A stretch of 64,000 bases of DNA from Epibacterium ulvae (GTDB lineage: Bacteria > Pseudomonadota > Alphaproteobacteria > Rhodobacterales > Rhodobacteraceae), in contig NZ_FMWG01000002.1 of the NCBI RefSeq assembly GCF_900102795.1, positions 310,001 to 374,000 on the forward strand. Reading direction: 5' to 3'. Shown here in pieces: positions 16,634-27,400 of this stretch. Numbering within the stretch: the first letter of the stretch is position 1; the number at the start of each line of letters is the position of its first letter. The notes under the pieces are model-generated. The model searched no databases and was not told the origin of the DNA. It saw nothing but the letters and a program-made list of their open reading frames with translations. The translations under genes were made by a program, and so were the position numbers.

Positions 16634-16662
16634 CCGCCTGCCACGACATTTATGGCAGGCGG
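16634..16662 (-). terminator. Hairpin downstream of valS
   Basis: A perfect 10-bp stem (CCGCCTGCCA 16634-16643, TGGCAGGCGG 16653-16662) with a nine-base loop lies 16 bases after the valS stop. No real T run follows on the minus strand, so termination may be partial. Confidence 0.55.
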
Positions 16663-16677
16663 TTATGTCAGTTCAAA

Positions 16678-19600
16678 TCACGCGATTTCAGCAAGACGCT
16701 CAAAGGCTTCTTTGATCTTTGCTTCTTCTTCTTCACGTGCCGCAAGGTTGGCGCGGGTTTCCGCGATGACCTCAGCCGGGGCGCTGTCGGCGAATTTGGG
16801 GTTGTTCAAACGCCCGCGCAGTCCGCCCAATTCTTTGGCCAGTTTGCCAAGCGTCTTTTCCAGACGTGCCTTTTCTTTCGCCACATCAATGATCTCTGCC
16901 AGGGGGAGGCCAAAGCTTGCCCCCGGAGCGGCGATGGCAATGCTGCCCTTGGGCGCTTCATCCATTTCGGTCAGGCTGTCGATACGGGCAAAGCGTTTGA
17001 TCAGCGCTTCATTGCGATCCCAATAGGCTTTGCCTGCGGCATCAATCTGGGTGACAACCATAGGCACTTGGGCACCAGCAGGCACGTTCACCTGCGCCCG
17101 GGCTGAACGGACATTATCGATCACGGCAATGACCCAATTCATTTCTGCCTCGGCCTCTGCATCGACCAGATCTGCAGCCTTGTAGGTTGGCCAGTCTGCG
17201 TGGATCAGCATTTTTGAGGCATCGCCAGTTTCAATGCCGCGCCCGTCGGTGACGTTCCAGATTTCTTCGGTCACAAAGGGCATGATCGGATGCATCAGGA
17301 TCAGGGATTGATCAATCGCCCAAGCATAGACCGCCTGTGTTTCGTCCTTGGCCGCCTGATCGTCGCCGTGGAAGATCGGTTTGGTGAACTCCAGATAGCG
17401 GGCGCAGAAGGTGTTCCAGAAGAAGGCATAAAGCGCGTTGGCCGCGTCATTGAACCGGAAGGCGTCAAAGGCGCTGTCCACCTCTTCGCGCAGTTTGGCG
17501 ATTTCACCGATGATCCAGCGGTTGAGGGGCAGGGTGGCTTTGGGCGCATCCGCATCACGTTCCGCCGAGAAGGCATCAATGACATTGTCGCCATAGGATG
17601 AGGCCTGCCACAGTTTGGTGACAAAGTTCCGGTAGCCCTCAATGCGTTTCATATCAAGCTTCAGAACGCCACCAAGGCTGGCCATCGCGGCATTGGTAAA
17701 GCGCAGCGCGTCTGCGCCGTATTCATCCACGATATCCAGCGGGTCCACCACGTTGCCGGTGGATTTTGACATCTTCTTACCCTTGGCATCGCGCACAAGG
17801 CCATGCAGATACACGGTGTCAAACGGCACCTGATCCACAACGGCCAGCTGCATCATCATCATGCGCGCCACCCAGAAGAACAGAATGTCTTGGCCCGTAA
17901 TCAGGGTTGAGGTGGGGAAATACGTCGCCATCTCCTGCGTGTCATTCGGCCAGCCCAGCGTGCCGATGGGCCAGAGGCCGGAGGAGAACCAAGTGTCCAG
18001 AACGTCGGGGTCGCGGAAGCCAACCAATGACGAATAGTCTTCATTTGTGCCAAGGAGGCTATTCGTCATGAATGCATCCATTGGGTTGTTGTCTGGCGCT
18101 GAAAAGTCAGAAGAGATTTCTGTAAAGATAGCGCCGTTAAAGCGCTCTTTTACGATCGCCGCGAGTTCTTTGGTGTCTGATGCACAGATTGCAAGTGGGC
18201 CGTCGTAGGCACCGTCTGGGTCGCCGACCGATCCATCTTTATTCCGGCCAGGGAAATACCATACCGGGATCTGATGGCCCCACCACAGTTGGCGCGAGAT
18301 GCACCAGGGCTCGATGTTTTCCAGCCAGTGGTAATAGGTCTTCTCACCGCTTTCAGGCAGGATCTTGACGGTGCCGTCTTTTACGGCATCCAGCGCCGGG
18401 CCAACAACCTTTTCAGCGTCGACAAACCACTGGTCGGTCAGCATGGGTTCAATGACAACTTTGGAGCGGTCGCCAAAGGGCTGCATGATCGGTTTGTTCT
18501 CGACAAAGGGAACGATCTGGGAAACCTCAGTCTCGTTGCCGTCATCATCCTTTACCGTCTGCGTTTCGGTGATCATCACCGCCAGACCTTCGGATGTGAT
18601 CTGCTCCACAACCGCTTTACGCGCTTCAAAGCGATCAAGGCCGCGCAGCTCTTCTGGCACGAGGTTGATCGCGTCAATCTCGTTTTCGGTGAATTCTGCA
18701 CCCTTCGCATGCGCCTGCGCTTTGGCGGCTTCTTCCGCGTATGGCGCACCATCCGCGCGCATTGCGCCTTTGGTATCCATCAGGCGATACATCGGAATGC
18801 CGCCGCGCTTGGCAACCTGATAGTCGTTGAAATCATGCGCGCCGGTGATCTTTACCGCACCCGAGCCAAAGTCTTTGTCGGGGTACTCATCCGTGATGAT
18901 TGGGATCAGGCGACGGTGCTCTTTTGGCCCTACTGGGATTTCCACGAGCTTGCCCACGATGGGCGCGTAGCGTTCATCCGACGGGTGCACGGCAACTGCG
19001 CCATCGCCCAGCATGGTTTCAGGACGCGTGGTCGCGATTGAGATATAATCGCGGGTTTCTTCCAGCGTGACATTGCCGTCTTCGTCTTTTTCCACGTAGG
19101 TGTAGGTCGCCCCACCTGCGAGCGGATATTTGAAGTGCCACATATGGCCGGGGGTCTCGATGTTTTCGACCTCAAGATCGGAAATCGCGGTTTCAAAATG
19201 GGGATCCCAGTTCACCAGACGCTTGCCGCGATAGATCAGACCTTTGTTGTACATCTCAACAAAGACTTTGATGACGGCGTCGTGGAAATTGCCGTCGGCC
19301 TCATCCGCAGGCGCGCCCGGCGCGCCAGACATGGTGAAGGCGGTACGTGAGAAATCAGCGGAAGCCCCAAGGCGTTTGAGCTGATTGATAATGGTGCCGC
19401 CGGATTTGCCTTTCCAGTCCCAGACTTTTTCAAGGAAAGCCTCGCGCCCCATTTCAGCGCGGCTGGGCTGTTGGGTGTTGGCCAGTTCGCGTTCAACCAC
19501 CATCTGGGTTGCGATGCCTGCGTGATCACAGCCCGGCTGCCAGAGGGTGTCAAAGCCCTGCATGCGTTTCCAGCGGATCAGGATATCCTGCAGCGTGTTG

Positions 19601-19776
19601 TTAAACGCATGCCCCATGTGCAAAACGCCTGTGACGTTGGGGGGCGGGATCATGATGCAATAGCTGGAAGCCTCTGGTTTTGCATTGGCCCCAGCGGTAA
19701 AGCAGCCTGCTTGCTCCCAGGCGTTAAACAGGCGGCTTTCTGCGGTTGCCGCGTCGAATGTCTTTTCCATCGCCAT
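16678..19776 (-). CDS. valS: Valyl-tRNA synthetase
   Basis: Charges tRNA-Val in the cytosol. The 1032-residue class I synthetase has the HIGH-type motif [14 protein letters not shown] near residue 45 and the KMSKS motif in [15 protein letters not shown] large CP1 editing domain lies between them and contains an acidic, Glu-rich stretch around residues 370-430 that makes the protein somewhat longer than the Escherichia coli enzyme. The C-terminal arm ([17 protein letters not shown] onward) is the expected coiled coil. I chose the ATG at 19776 (MAMEKTFDA) because of AGGA eight bases upstream; the frame itself is open to 19821. Confidence 0.97.
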   Translation of the reverse strand: MAMEKTFDAATAESRLFNAWEQAGCFTAGANAKPEASSYCIMIPPPNVTGVLHMGHAFNNTLQDILIRWKRMQGFDTLWQPGCDHAGIATQMVVERELANTQQPSRAEMGREAFLEKVWDWKGKSGGTIINQLKRLGASADFSRTAFTMSGAPGAPADEADGNFHDAVIKVFVEMYNKGLIYRGKRLVNWDPHFETAISDLEVENIETPGHMWHFKYPLAGGATYTYVEKDEDGNVTLEETRDYISIATTRPETMLGDGAVAVHPSDERYAPIVGKLVEIPVGPKEHRRLIPIITDEYPDKDFGSGAVKITGAHDFNDYQVAKRGGIPMYRLMDTKGAMRADGAPYAEEAAKAQAHAKGAEFTENEIDAINLVPEELRGLDRFEARKAVVEQITSEGLAVMITETQTVKDDDGNETEVSQIVPFVENKPIMQPFGDRSKVVIEPMLTDQWFVDAEKVVGPALDAVKDGTVKILPESGEKTYYHWLENIEPWCISRQLWWGHQIPVWYFPGRNKDGSVGDPDGAYDGPLAICASDTKELAAIVKERFNGAIFTEISSDFSAPDNNPMDAFMTNSLLGTNEDYSSLVGFRDPDVLDTWFSSGLWPIGTLGWPNDTQEMATYFPTSTLITGQDILFFWVARMMMMQLAVVDQVPFDTVYLHGLVRDAKGKKMSKSTGNVVDPLDIVDEYGADALRFTNAAMASLGGVLKLDMKRIEGYRNFVTKLWQASSYGDNVIDAFSAERDADAPKATLPLNRWIIGEIAKLREEVDSAFDAFRFNDAANALYAFFWNTFCARYLEFTKPIFHGDDQAAKDETQAVYAWAIDQSLILMHPIMPFVTEEIWNVTDGRGIETGDASKMLIHADWPTYKAADLVDAEAEAEMNWVIAVIDNVRSARAQVNVPAGAQVPMVVTQIDAAGKAYWDRNEALIKRFARIDSLTEMDEAPKGSIAIAAPGASFGLPLAEIIDVAKEKARLEKTLGKLAKELGGLRGRLNNPKFADSAPAEVIAETRANLAAREEEEAKIKEAFERLAEIA

Positions 19777-20263
19777 TGATCTAGTCCTGCGTGCATCTGT
19801 GTTCGAGTTGCACGATGACATATCGAATGGGAACGCGAAGGGAAAGACGCCTTTATCGCCAAGATAGGGGAAGGGCTGGGATTAACGCCCGCTGCGCGCT
19901 ATTGGATTGAGGTTGCCGCAGAATGCCGGATCCGGTGAGTATGTTCTGGTCTATGCGAGGGTATAACCGTCGCGACACTGTATGAGGCGCGCGCTTGTGT
20001 TACGATATTGAAAGCATTTTACGACAGGCTGAACGAAAGCGTGCGATTGTAACGTGCCTCACGCTATCGTTCGACTGCTGTGTGTTGTGGACAAGGGTGT
20101 CGATACACATGTTGAATACAGAAGGTGGCTCTCATCTTAGCATCTTGCCATAAGAGAGTTCGCTGATTGAACGGAGGTTGTTACAGTTCGTATGTCTTGT
20201 ACAGACTAACCTGTCGCGTCCGATCTTGATGGACCTGCAGCCGAATTGAGAAAGACAAAAAGG
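19777..20263. other. 487-base intergenic stretch without a recognised gene
   Basis: This is the shared upstream region of valS and the DUF2235 gene. I see no open frame with a convincing ribosome site, no tRNA and no strong hairpin. Presumably it holds both promoters, and it may contain a decayed or unrecognised short gene. Confidence 0.4.
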
Positions 20264-21343
20264 ATGATCCTGAAGCAGCTCAGCACAACTGTTCTTGAAT
20301 GGCTGGGACGCCCTTTGCGTTCTGAACATTCTGCAGAGAGCAAGCTTCGTGGGCCGCAAACCCATGTGATTATCTTAGATGGCACCATGTCGACCCTTGA
20401 TGCAGGACAGGAAACCCATGCGGGACGGCTATATCATATGTGTACCGAAATGGGGGCGTCGATTTCCGTCTTTTACGAAGCTGGGGTTCAGTGGCGTGGC
20501 TGGAAAAGCGCACCAGATGTGATGATGGGGCGTGGGATCAATCGTCAGATCCGACGTGGATATGGCTACCTCGCATCACGCTATCGTCCGGGGGATCGGA
20601 TCTTTTTGTTTGGCTATTCACGCGGGGCCTATGCTGTGCGTTCTTTGGCCGGGGTAATCGACCAGATCGGCTTGTTGCGGGCCGAAGAGGCGACCGTGCG
20701 CAATATCCGCACAGCGTACAGACATTATCAAAGAGAGTCAGCGCCTGATATGATTACGCGTTTTCGCGATAACCATTGCCATCAGAACGTGGATATTGAA
20801 ATGGTCGGCGTCTGGGACACGGTAAAGGCGTTGGGTCTGCGTCTTCCATTGTTGTGGCGCTGGGCGGAAAACCAGCATGCCTTTCACAACCATCAGCTGG
20901 GGCGACATATCAAAAACGGCTATCAGGCGCTTGCAATGGAAGAGACGCGGCAGGTGTTTGAACCTGTGTTGTGGGAGTGCCCTGAAGGATGGCAGGGCCA
21001 TGTTGAACAAGTCTGGTTTCGCGGCAGCCATGGCGACATCGGCGGCCAGTTAGGGGGCTTCGAAGAGGCGCGTCCCCTCGCAAACCTCTCGATGGTCTGG
21101 ATGTTGGAAAAGGCCGAAGATTGCGGCCTTTCTTTGCCTCAAGACTGGCGCATGCGGTTCCCGGTTGATCCAAATGCGCCCTCTGTTGGCACTTGGCGCG
21201 GATGGGGAAAGATCTTTCTGTTACGTGGTCGGCGCAGACAGGGGCGTGACCGTACAGAACGACTGCACAGCAGTGTGCGTCATCTGAATGGTCAACATGA
21301 TATATCAACTTTGAACACAACAGCACGCCGATCTGCAAGATAG
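20264..21343 (+). CDS. DUF2235 alpha/beta hydrolase-like protein
   Basis: A 359-residue protein of the DUF2235 family, related to the catalytic part of Tle1-type phospholipase effectors. HVIILDGTMSTL, about residue 33, is the family's first strand. The nucleophile elbow is FLFGYSRGAYAVRSLAG, with the Ser intact. An Asp-containing strand follows (VEMVGVWDTVKALGL), and the catalytic His would be in VWFRGSHGDIGGQ. No signal peptide, VgrG or immunity-like gene is adjacent, so a housekeeping cytosolic role is as likely as an effector role. An upstream in-frame TTG at 20246 is the alternative start. Confidence 0.82.
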   Translation: MILKQLSTTVLEWLGRPLRSEHSAESKLRGPQTHVIILDGTMSTLDAGQETHAGRLYHMCTEMGASISVFYEAGVQWRGWKSAPDVMMGRGINRQIRRGYGYLASRYRPGDRIFLFGYSRGAYAVRSLAGVIDQIGLLRAEEATVRNIRTAYRHYQRESAPDMITRFRDNHCHQNVDIEMVGVWDTVKALGLRLPLLWRWAENQHAFHNHQLGRHIKNGYQALAMEETRQVFEPVLWECPEGWQGHVEQVWFRGSHGDIGGQLGGFEEARPLANLSMVWMLEKAEDCGLSLPQDWRMRFPVDPNAPSVGTWRGWGKIFLLRGRRRQGRDRTERLHSSVRHLNGQHDISTLNTTARRSAR

Positions 21344-21374
21344 CGCGCTGTGGGTAAAAGAGGCGCAGCCCTGC

Positions 21375-22244
21375 TTAGGCGACATGTTCCAGTGCAACTT
21401 TTGGTGAAATGCCAAGTGCAAAGCAGACATCACGGGTCAGCTCTGGGCGGTTCAGGGTGTAAAAATGCAAACGCTCCACGCCACCATCAACCAGTTCTGA
21501 GCACAGCTCCGTACAGATCGCTGTTGCCAAAAGGTCTTCTCTGTCATCGCGGGTCGCTTTTTCAAAAGCTTCATCAACCCATGCGGGAATATATGTGCCG
21601 CAGCGTTTTGCAAAGTTGCGCGCACCTTTCCAGTTTTCGATGGGGAGAATGCCCGGCGTGATCTTGTCGCCATCGATCCCGGCCTTTTCACAGGCGTCCC
21701 GGAATCTAAAGAAAGTTTCGGCCTCAAAGAAAAACTGTGTCAGCGCTTCATCGGCGCCTGCGTCAATCTTGCGTTTTAGCCAATCCACGTCCGCCTGCGC
21801 ATTTGGGGCTTCGGGATGTGGATCAGGATAGGCACCAACACGCAGTTTGAATTTTCCGGTCTCTGCGAGCGCTTCGATCAGTTCAACAGAATTTGCAAAC
21901 CCTTCGGGGTGAGGCGTAAAGCTGCCTTCCCCTTTTGGCGGGTCACCACGCAGGGCGACGATCTCATTTACACCAGCAGCCGCAAACTGATCGGCAATTT
22001 CCAGCGTTTCAGCGCGAGAGGCATTCACGCAGGTCAAATGAGCGGCCACATTCAGACCAGAAGTTTTGTGCAAGGTTGCAACAGATTCTCGTGTCAACTC
22101 GCGGGTGGTACCGCCCGCGCCGTAGGTGACAGAGACAAATCGCGGGGCCAGTGGCGCCAGCACCTGAACCGTGTCCCACAGGCGGAAAGAGGCTTCCAGG
22201 TTTTTCGGCGGGAAGAATTCAAATGAAATCTGGGGCGTCGACAT
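21375..22244 (-). CDS. metF: 5,10-methylenetetrahydrofolate reductase
   Basis: Reduces 5,10-methylene-THF to 5-methyl-THF, the methyl donor for methionine synthesis. The 289-residue TIM barrel begins ISFEFFPPKN, the FAD-enzyme signature with its catalytic Glu. SVTYGAGGTTRE and EIVALRGDPPKGEG form the flavin site, and DEALTQFFFEAETFFRF lies near the folate site. The frame extends to 22373, but the ATG at 22244 has a GAGG site and the expected MSTPQISFE start. It is divergent from a metR-like regulator, as in other proteobacteria. Confidence 0.95.
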   Translation of the reverse strand: MSTPQISFEFFPPKNLEASFRLWDTVQVLAPLAPRFVSVTYGAGGTTRELTRESVATLHKTSGLNVAAHLTCVNASRAETLEIADQFAAAGVNEIVALRGDPPKGEGSFTPHPEGFANSVELIEALAETGKFKLRVGAYPDPHPEAPNAQADVDWLKRKIDAGADEALTQFFFEAETFFRFRDACEKAGIDGDKITPGILPIENWKGARNFAKRCGTYIPAWVDEAFEKATRDDREDLLATAICTELCSELVDGGVERLHFYTLNRPELTRDVCFALGISPKVALEHVA

Positions 22245-22307
22245 GGATACGGTCCTCTGTTTGCTTTGACCCCTTGTTGCACGCGTAGAGATGTGAGACA
22301 AATTCAA

Positions 22308-22321
22308 TATTCTCAAGAATA
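22308..22321. promoter_or_regulatory. Candidate LysR-type operator between metF and metR
   Basis: The inverted repeat TATTC-TCAA-GAATA lies 64 bases upstream of metF in the 268-base divergent region. It is shaped like a LysR-family site but is not an exact match to the enterobacterial MetR box TGAA-N5-TTCA. The rest of the divergent region shows no other clear signal. Confidence 0.35.
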
Positions 22322-22512
22322 ACATGAATGGATTGAGGGTTTGGCATTGGGGCGGTATTCGTTCATGGTACATTGGTTGAAAAAGCCAAGGTCAGGCAAA
22401 CGCTTAGTCGCCCTGAGGCTCTGGCCAAGAAATTCAATGTTACGCCACATGAGTAAGATATCTTGCATTTGCTTAAAATGCGAACAACCAATAGCCCAAG
22501 GATCATAGACCG

Positions 22513-23415
22513 GTGCACATAGAATTTCGTCACCTCCGGACAATAAAAGCCATTCATGAATTGGGCGGGCTGGCCCGTGCGGCGGATCAGTTAAACATCA
22601 CACAAAGTGCGCTGAGCCATCAGATTAAAGGTTTGGAAGATCAAACCGGTGTCGAACTTTTTGTACGTCGCTCTAAGCCGTTGAAACTGTCTGCGGCAGG
22701 CTTACGCCTGTTGCGGTTGGCCAATCAGATCTTGCCACAAGTGGAAGCTGCCCAAGCTGAGTTTTCGGCGTTGCGCAGCGGGAAAACCGGCCGAATGCAC
22801 ATTGCAATCGAATGCCATGCTTGTTTTGAATGGCTGTTTCCAGTGTTGGAAGGGTTTCGCAAAAACTGGGGGGATGTGGACGTGGACATCCGTCCGGGCC
22901 TTGCTTTTGATGCTTTGCCTGCATTGCAAAAAGAAGAAGTGGATCTGGTGGTCTCTTCTGACCCAGAAGATATTCCGGGCATTACCTTTCTTCACCTGTT
23001 TGATTACAAAGCTGTTTTTGTGGCCTCTGCACAGCATCCACTGGCAGAGAAATCCTGCATAGAGGCTGAGGATTTTCTAGGCCAGACGCTGATTACTTAC
23101 CCAGTTGATAAAACACGGCTGGATATCTTTAGTCAGCTGTTGATCCCGGCAGGGGTGGAGCCAGCCCATGTCAGGCAGGTTGAATTGACTGCGGTGATCT
23201 TATTGTTGGTGGCCTCTAATCGTGGAATTTCGGTTTTGCCAGATTGGGTGGTGCGCGAAGTAAAATATAACTCTGATTATGTGACACGGCCTTTAACAGA
23301 AACCGGGGTGACGCGCGGCCTATATGCTGCGATCCGCAGTGAGGATGAAGAGAAACCCTTTGTGCAAGAACTGGTTCGCCTCGCAAAATCCGAGGCGCGC
23401 AAACTGCAAGTGTAG
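22513..23415 (+). CDS. metR: LysR-family regulator, MetR-like
   Basis: A 300-residue LysR-type activator. The winged helix-turn-helix is clear (HLRTIKAIHELGGLARAADQ, then LNITQSALSHQIKGLEDQ), followed by a linker helix and a two-lobed sensor domain beginning MHIAIECHACFEWLFPVL. That CHACFEW segment and the HLFDYKAVFVAS region are typical of MetR, which senses homocysteine. The start is a GTG at 22513. Its position opposite metF supports control of methionine genes. Confidence 0.87.
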   Translation: MHIEFRHLRTIKAIHELGGLARAADQLNITQSALSHQIKGLEDQTGVELFVRRSKPLKLSAAGLRLLRLANQILPQVEAAQAEFSALRSGKTGRMHIAIECHACFEWLFPVLEGFRKNWGDVDVDIRPGLAFDALPALQKEEVDLVVSSDPEDIPGITFLHLFDYKAVFVASAQHPLAEKSCIEAEDFLGQTLITYPVDKTRLDIFSQLLIPAGVEPAHVRQVELTAVILLLVASNRGISVLPDWVVREVKYNSDYVTRPLTETGVTRGLYAAIRSEDEEKPFVQELVRLAKSEARKLQV

Positions 23416-23543
23416 CACAGGTTAACTATCCGTTGATTTGCAGGGTGAATATAGGTGAAACCCTCTTGGCAAGGGGCGTGATGCGGCGTATAGGCACGGC
23501 TTGACCGACATCTCCTCCCTACCGATACAGGATTCCAATACTC

Positions 23544-24329
23544 ATGATTGGCAGTGCAAACCTCAATGTGATGATCAAAGCGGCCCGTGCGGCAGGCCGC
23601 TCTTTGGTAAAGGACTTCCGCGAGGTTGAAAACCTTCAGGTCTCGATGAAAGGGGCAGGGGATTTTGTATCAAGGGCGGATATCGCTGCTGAAAAAATTC
23701 TCAAAGAGGAATTGCGCGGTGCGCGTCCGACGTATGGTTGGCTTGCGGAAGAAGGCGGCGAGGAAGCCGGTGAAGACCCAACCCGGCGCTGGATCGTTGA
23801 TCCTTTGGATGGGACCACCAATTTTTTGCACGGTTTGCCGCATTGGGCGGTTTCGATAGCGCTTGAACACAAGGGCAAAATCGTTGCGGGTGTGGTCTAT
23901 GACGCGGCCAAGGATGAGATGTATTTTGCAGAAAAAGGCGCTGGTGCTTGGATGAATGATACCCGTATCCGGGTTTCTGGGCGCAATCGTATGATTGAAT
24001 CTATCTTTGCAACCGGTCTTCCTTTTGGCGGGCGTTCTGATCTGCCTGAAACCATTCAGGATCTTGCGCAGATTATGCCAGCCTGTGCTGGTGTGCGCCG
24101 TTGGGGTTCTGCTGCGTTGGATATGGCTTATGTGGCCGCTGGCCGCTATGAAGGCTACTGGGAGCGCCGCCTGAATGCTTGGGATATTGCAGCCGGTATC
24201 ATCATCATCAAAGAGGCTGGTGGCTTTGTTCAGGCGATGGACCCCGAAGACAAAGTAATCGATTCCGGCACCGTGCTGTGTGGCAATGAAGTGATCTTTG
24301 ACAACTTTGCAAAAGTCATTCGCCGCTAA
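23544..24329 (+). CDS. suhB: Inositol monophosphatase family protein (SuhB-like)
   Basis: A 261-residue Mg-dependent, Li-sensitive phosphatase. The metal sites are visible: AEEGGEEAGED (Glu), WIVDPLDGTTNFLHG (the DPxDGT motif), and WDIAAGIIIIKEAGG near the C-terminus. Substrates in the family include myo-inositol-1-phosphate and, in bacteria, related sugar phosphates; SuhB also has an rRNA-maturation role in E. coli. It is preceded by AGGATTCC and followed by a strong bidirectional terminator. It lies alone between metR and putA. Confidence 0.9.
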   Translation: MIGSANLNVMIKAARAAGRSLVKDFREVENLQVSMKGAGDFVSRADIAAEKILKEELRGARPTYGWLAEEGGEEAGEDPTRRWIVDPLDGTTNFLHGLPHWAVSIALEHKGKIVAGVVYDAAKDEMYFAEKGAGAWMNDTRIRVSGRNRMIESIFATGLPFGGRSDLPETIQDLAQIMPACAGVRRWGSAALDMAYVAAGRYEGYWERRLNAWDIAAGIIIIKEAGGFVQAMDPEDKVIDSGTVLCGNEVIFDNFAKVIRR

Positions 24330-24350
24330 CTTTGACGCATCATGAAATTC

Positions 24351-24392
24351 AAAAAAACCCGCTCCTGTCGCGAAACAGGAGCGGGTTTTTTT
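24351..24392. terminator. Bidirectional terminator between suhB and putA
   Basis: A perfect 12-bp stem (24357-24368 with 24375-24386, loop CGCGAA) is flanked by seven A on the left and a run of T on the right. It can therefore end suhB transcription rightward and putA transcription leftward. Confidence 0.93.
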
Positions 24393-24457
24393 ATTGTGAT
24401 CTTGTCACAGGATACTGAGAAAGTACCCTGTGACAGCGTTGGTCGGAGGGGAGGGCG

Positions 24458-27400
24458 CTAACCCTGTCCTCCTAATAGCGATGCGTTGCCGCCTGCAGCG
24501 GTGGTGTCGACGCAGACGTGGTGTTCAGCCATCACGCGTGCGCGGTCTGGCAATCCGGGGATCAACGGCAATATCGCGCCGTCGCGGGCGGCTAGATGTT
24601 GCTCGATCTCACGTGCGGTTTGTTCATCGCCCCACCAAAGGACACCTGCGATGGCATCCAGCGTGCGCAGCTGATCAAGATCCAGATTGTCGGCCATTTG
24701 TATGGCGAGACCGCCATGGGAATGCACGGCCTTGGCCTGTTCTGCAGCTGCTTTTTTGCCGGGTCCCATGCAAAGCAAGGGCAAGCGCGGCGCGGTGGTG
24801 AGGCGGTTTGACTCTCCAGTTGGTCCGGGCAAGGTCTGTGTTGTCGGTTGTGCGGCGGTGCCCGTAGGGGCCGGGACAACACGGGTGCTATTGTTAAAGG
24901 TCTCAGCTGATGTTTGCCGGTCGGGGGCACAGTAACGGCTGAGGTAAAGCGGCCCGCCAGCTTTGGGGCCGGTGCCGGAAAGGCCTTCACCCCCAAAAGG
25001 TTGACTGCCGACAATCGCGCCGATCTGGTTGCGGTTTACATAGATATTGCCCGCTTTGATGCGATCGCAGACGTGTTGGACGCGATCATCAATTCGGGTG
25101 TGAAGACCGAAGGTCAACCCATAGCCTGTGCCATTGATGGCCTCTATCACCTTGTCCAGATCCCGTGCTTTGAAACGGGCAACATGCAGGACCGGGCCAA
25201 AGATTTCTTCTTTTAACGCATCGATCCCGGACACTTCGATGAGGGTTGGGGCGACGAAGGTACCGCCTTGTGGCGGATGCAGTTCATGCATCACCCGACC
25301 TTCGCTGCGCGCCGTGCTGATATGGGCAAGGATCCCGGATTGTGCGCGGCTGTCGATAACTGGGCCGCTGTCGGTAGACAGGTTCCAAGGGTCGCCCAAG
25401 TGCAGGCAATCCATTGCACCTTTCAACATGTCAAGCACGGTGTCAGCGATGTCTTCCTGCAGGTACAGGCAGCGCAATGCTGAGCAGCGCTGCCCTGCGG
25501 ATTGGAACGCGCTTTCGATAATGGCCTGCACGGCTTGCTCGGGCAGGGCGGTGGAATCCACGATCATTGCATTCAAACCACCGGTTTCGGCGATCAAAGG
25601 CGCACCCGGGCGCAGACCCTTTGCCATTTCGGTGCGGATATGCAGCGCTGTGGCTGTAGAACCGGTGAAAGCCACACCAGATACGCGCGGATCTCCGGTG
25701 AGAAGGGGACCAATTTCACGACCGCGGCCGGGGGTAAGCTGCAGCGCTGTGCGCGGCACGCCTGCTTCATGCAAAAGCTGCACTGCACGATGTGCAATAA
25801 GCGTGGTCGATTCCGCTGGTTTTGCGAGAACACCATTGCCAACAGCCAGCGCTGCCGCAATTTGACCGGTGAAAATCGCAAGCGGGAAATTCCAGGGCGA
25901 GATACAGGTAAAGATACCGGCAGGGTCTGCAGCGGGAATATTGGCCGCATAATAGCGCAGAAAATCGACGGCTTCGCGCAGTTCGGCAACGGCATCCATC
26001 AATGTTTTGCCAGCTTCACGATGCAAAAGTGCAAAGAGTTCCCCATAGTGCGCTTCGTAAAGATCAGCGGCCCGGTTCAAAATCTCTGCGCGTTCCTGTG
26101 CTGGCGCGGACCAGCGTGCGGCATCATTCAGTGCTTGTTCGACATCTTCCAAACGACATTCAGAGCTTTCTCCAACAAGTGCATGGTCGCTGGGGTTCAT
26201 GACGTTCTGCGGGGCCGATCCGGTGGTATCGCTGGCCAGCAGAGGCCGCGCGACCCAATTATGGGCGCGCCACGGGGTTCGCGCGCTATCAATCGCGGTC
26301 AGAGTGGGGGCATGTGCCAGATCAAACCCTTTAGAATTGGGTCGCTCTGCTCCGTATAGTTCGGGTCCGGTTGGGATTTGACGTTTCAGGTCGCCGATTT
26401 GGTCAAACGGATCGGTGGCGACACGTTCGGGTGCGACGCTTTCATCAACGATCTGGTTCACGAACGAGGAGTTTGCGCCATTTTCCAGCAATCGCCGCAC
26501 CAGATAGGCGAGCAGATCGCGGTGTGCGCCGACGGGGGCGTAGATCCGGCAGTTGGTTTTGTTTTGCTCCAGAACCAATTGGTGCAGGGTCTCCCCCATG
26601 CCGTGCAGGCGTTGGAATTCAAAAGCTTGGCCTTCTTGTGCCATATGCACGATTGCACTGACGGTATGTGCGTTGTGGGTGGCAAATTGCGGATAGATCC
26701 GATCGGTCATATTCAGCAGTTTGCGTGCATTGGCGATGTATGACACATCGGTCAACGCTTTGTTGGTGTAAACCGGAAACCCATCGATGCCTTCGACCTG
26801 CGCCAGTTTGACTTCGGTGTCCCAATAAGCCCCTTTGACAAGGCGGATCATAAACTTGCGATCGTAGCGGTCCGCCATTTCATAGAGCGCATCCAGTGCG
26901 ACACCTGTACGTGGCCCATAGGCCTGTACCACGATGCCAAAACCATCCCATCCAGCCAGAGCTGGATCTGAGACAACGGCCTCGATCACTTCAAGTGACA
27001 AGGACAGGCGGTTGGCCTCTTCGGCATCGACATTCAGGCCCATTTTGGCAGCTTTAGCCAATAGAGCGAGCGCTTTTAGACGCGGCACCAACTCTTCCAT
27101 GACAAGGGTTTCCTGCGCCAGTTCATAGCGAGGATGCAGCGCGGAAAGTTTGACCGAAATACCGGGGTTCTTGCGAATGTCATCTGATGTGCAAGCGTTT
27201 GCAATTGCCGAGATCGCTTTTGAATAAGACAGATGATAACGGGCTGCATCTGCTTCGGTTCGTGCGGCTTCCCCCAGCATATCGTAGGAGTAGGTATACC
27301 CCTTGTCTTCCATTCCGCGTGCCCGCGTCATTGCCGATTCGATGGTTTCACCCAAGACAAATTGGCGGCCCATTTCTTTCATGGCGCGCCCAACAGCCGT

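Noticed and set aside
18274-19041. Long open frame on the plus strand opposite valS (255 codons)
   Set aside because: It is fully antisense to valS, has no ribosome site or recognisable domain, and is a shadow of the codon bias of valS.
22245-22512. SAM-type riboswitch before metF
   Set aside because: No SAM-II or SAM/SAH conserved core was recognised; the region fits a simple divergent promoter.
25128-26359. Two long plus-strand frames opposite putA
   Set aside because: They are antisense to the aldehyde dehydrogenase domain, with no motifs; composition shadow.
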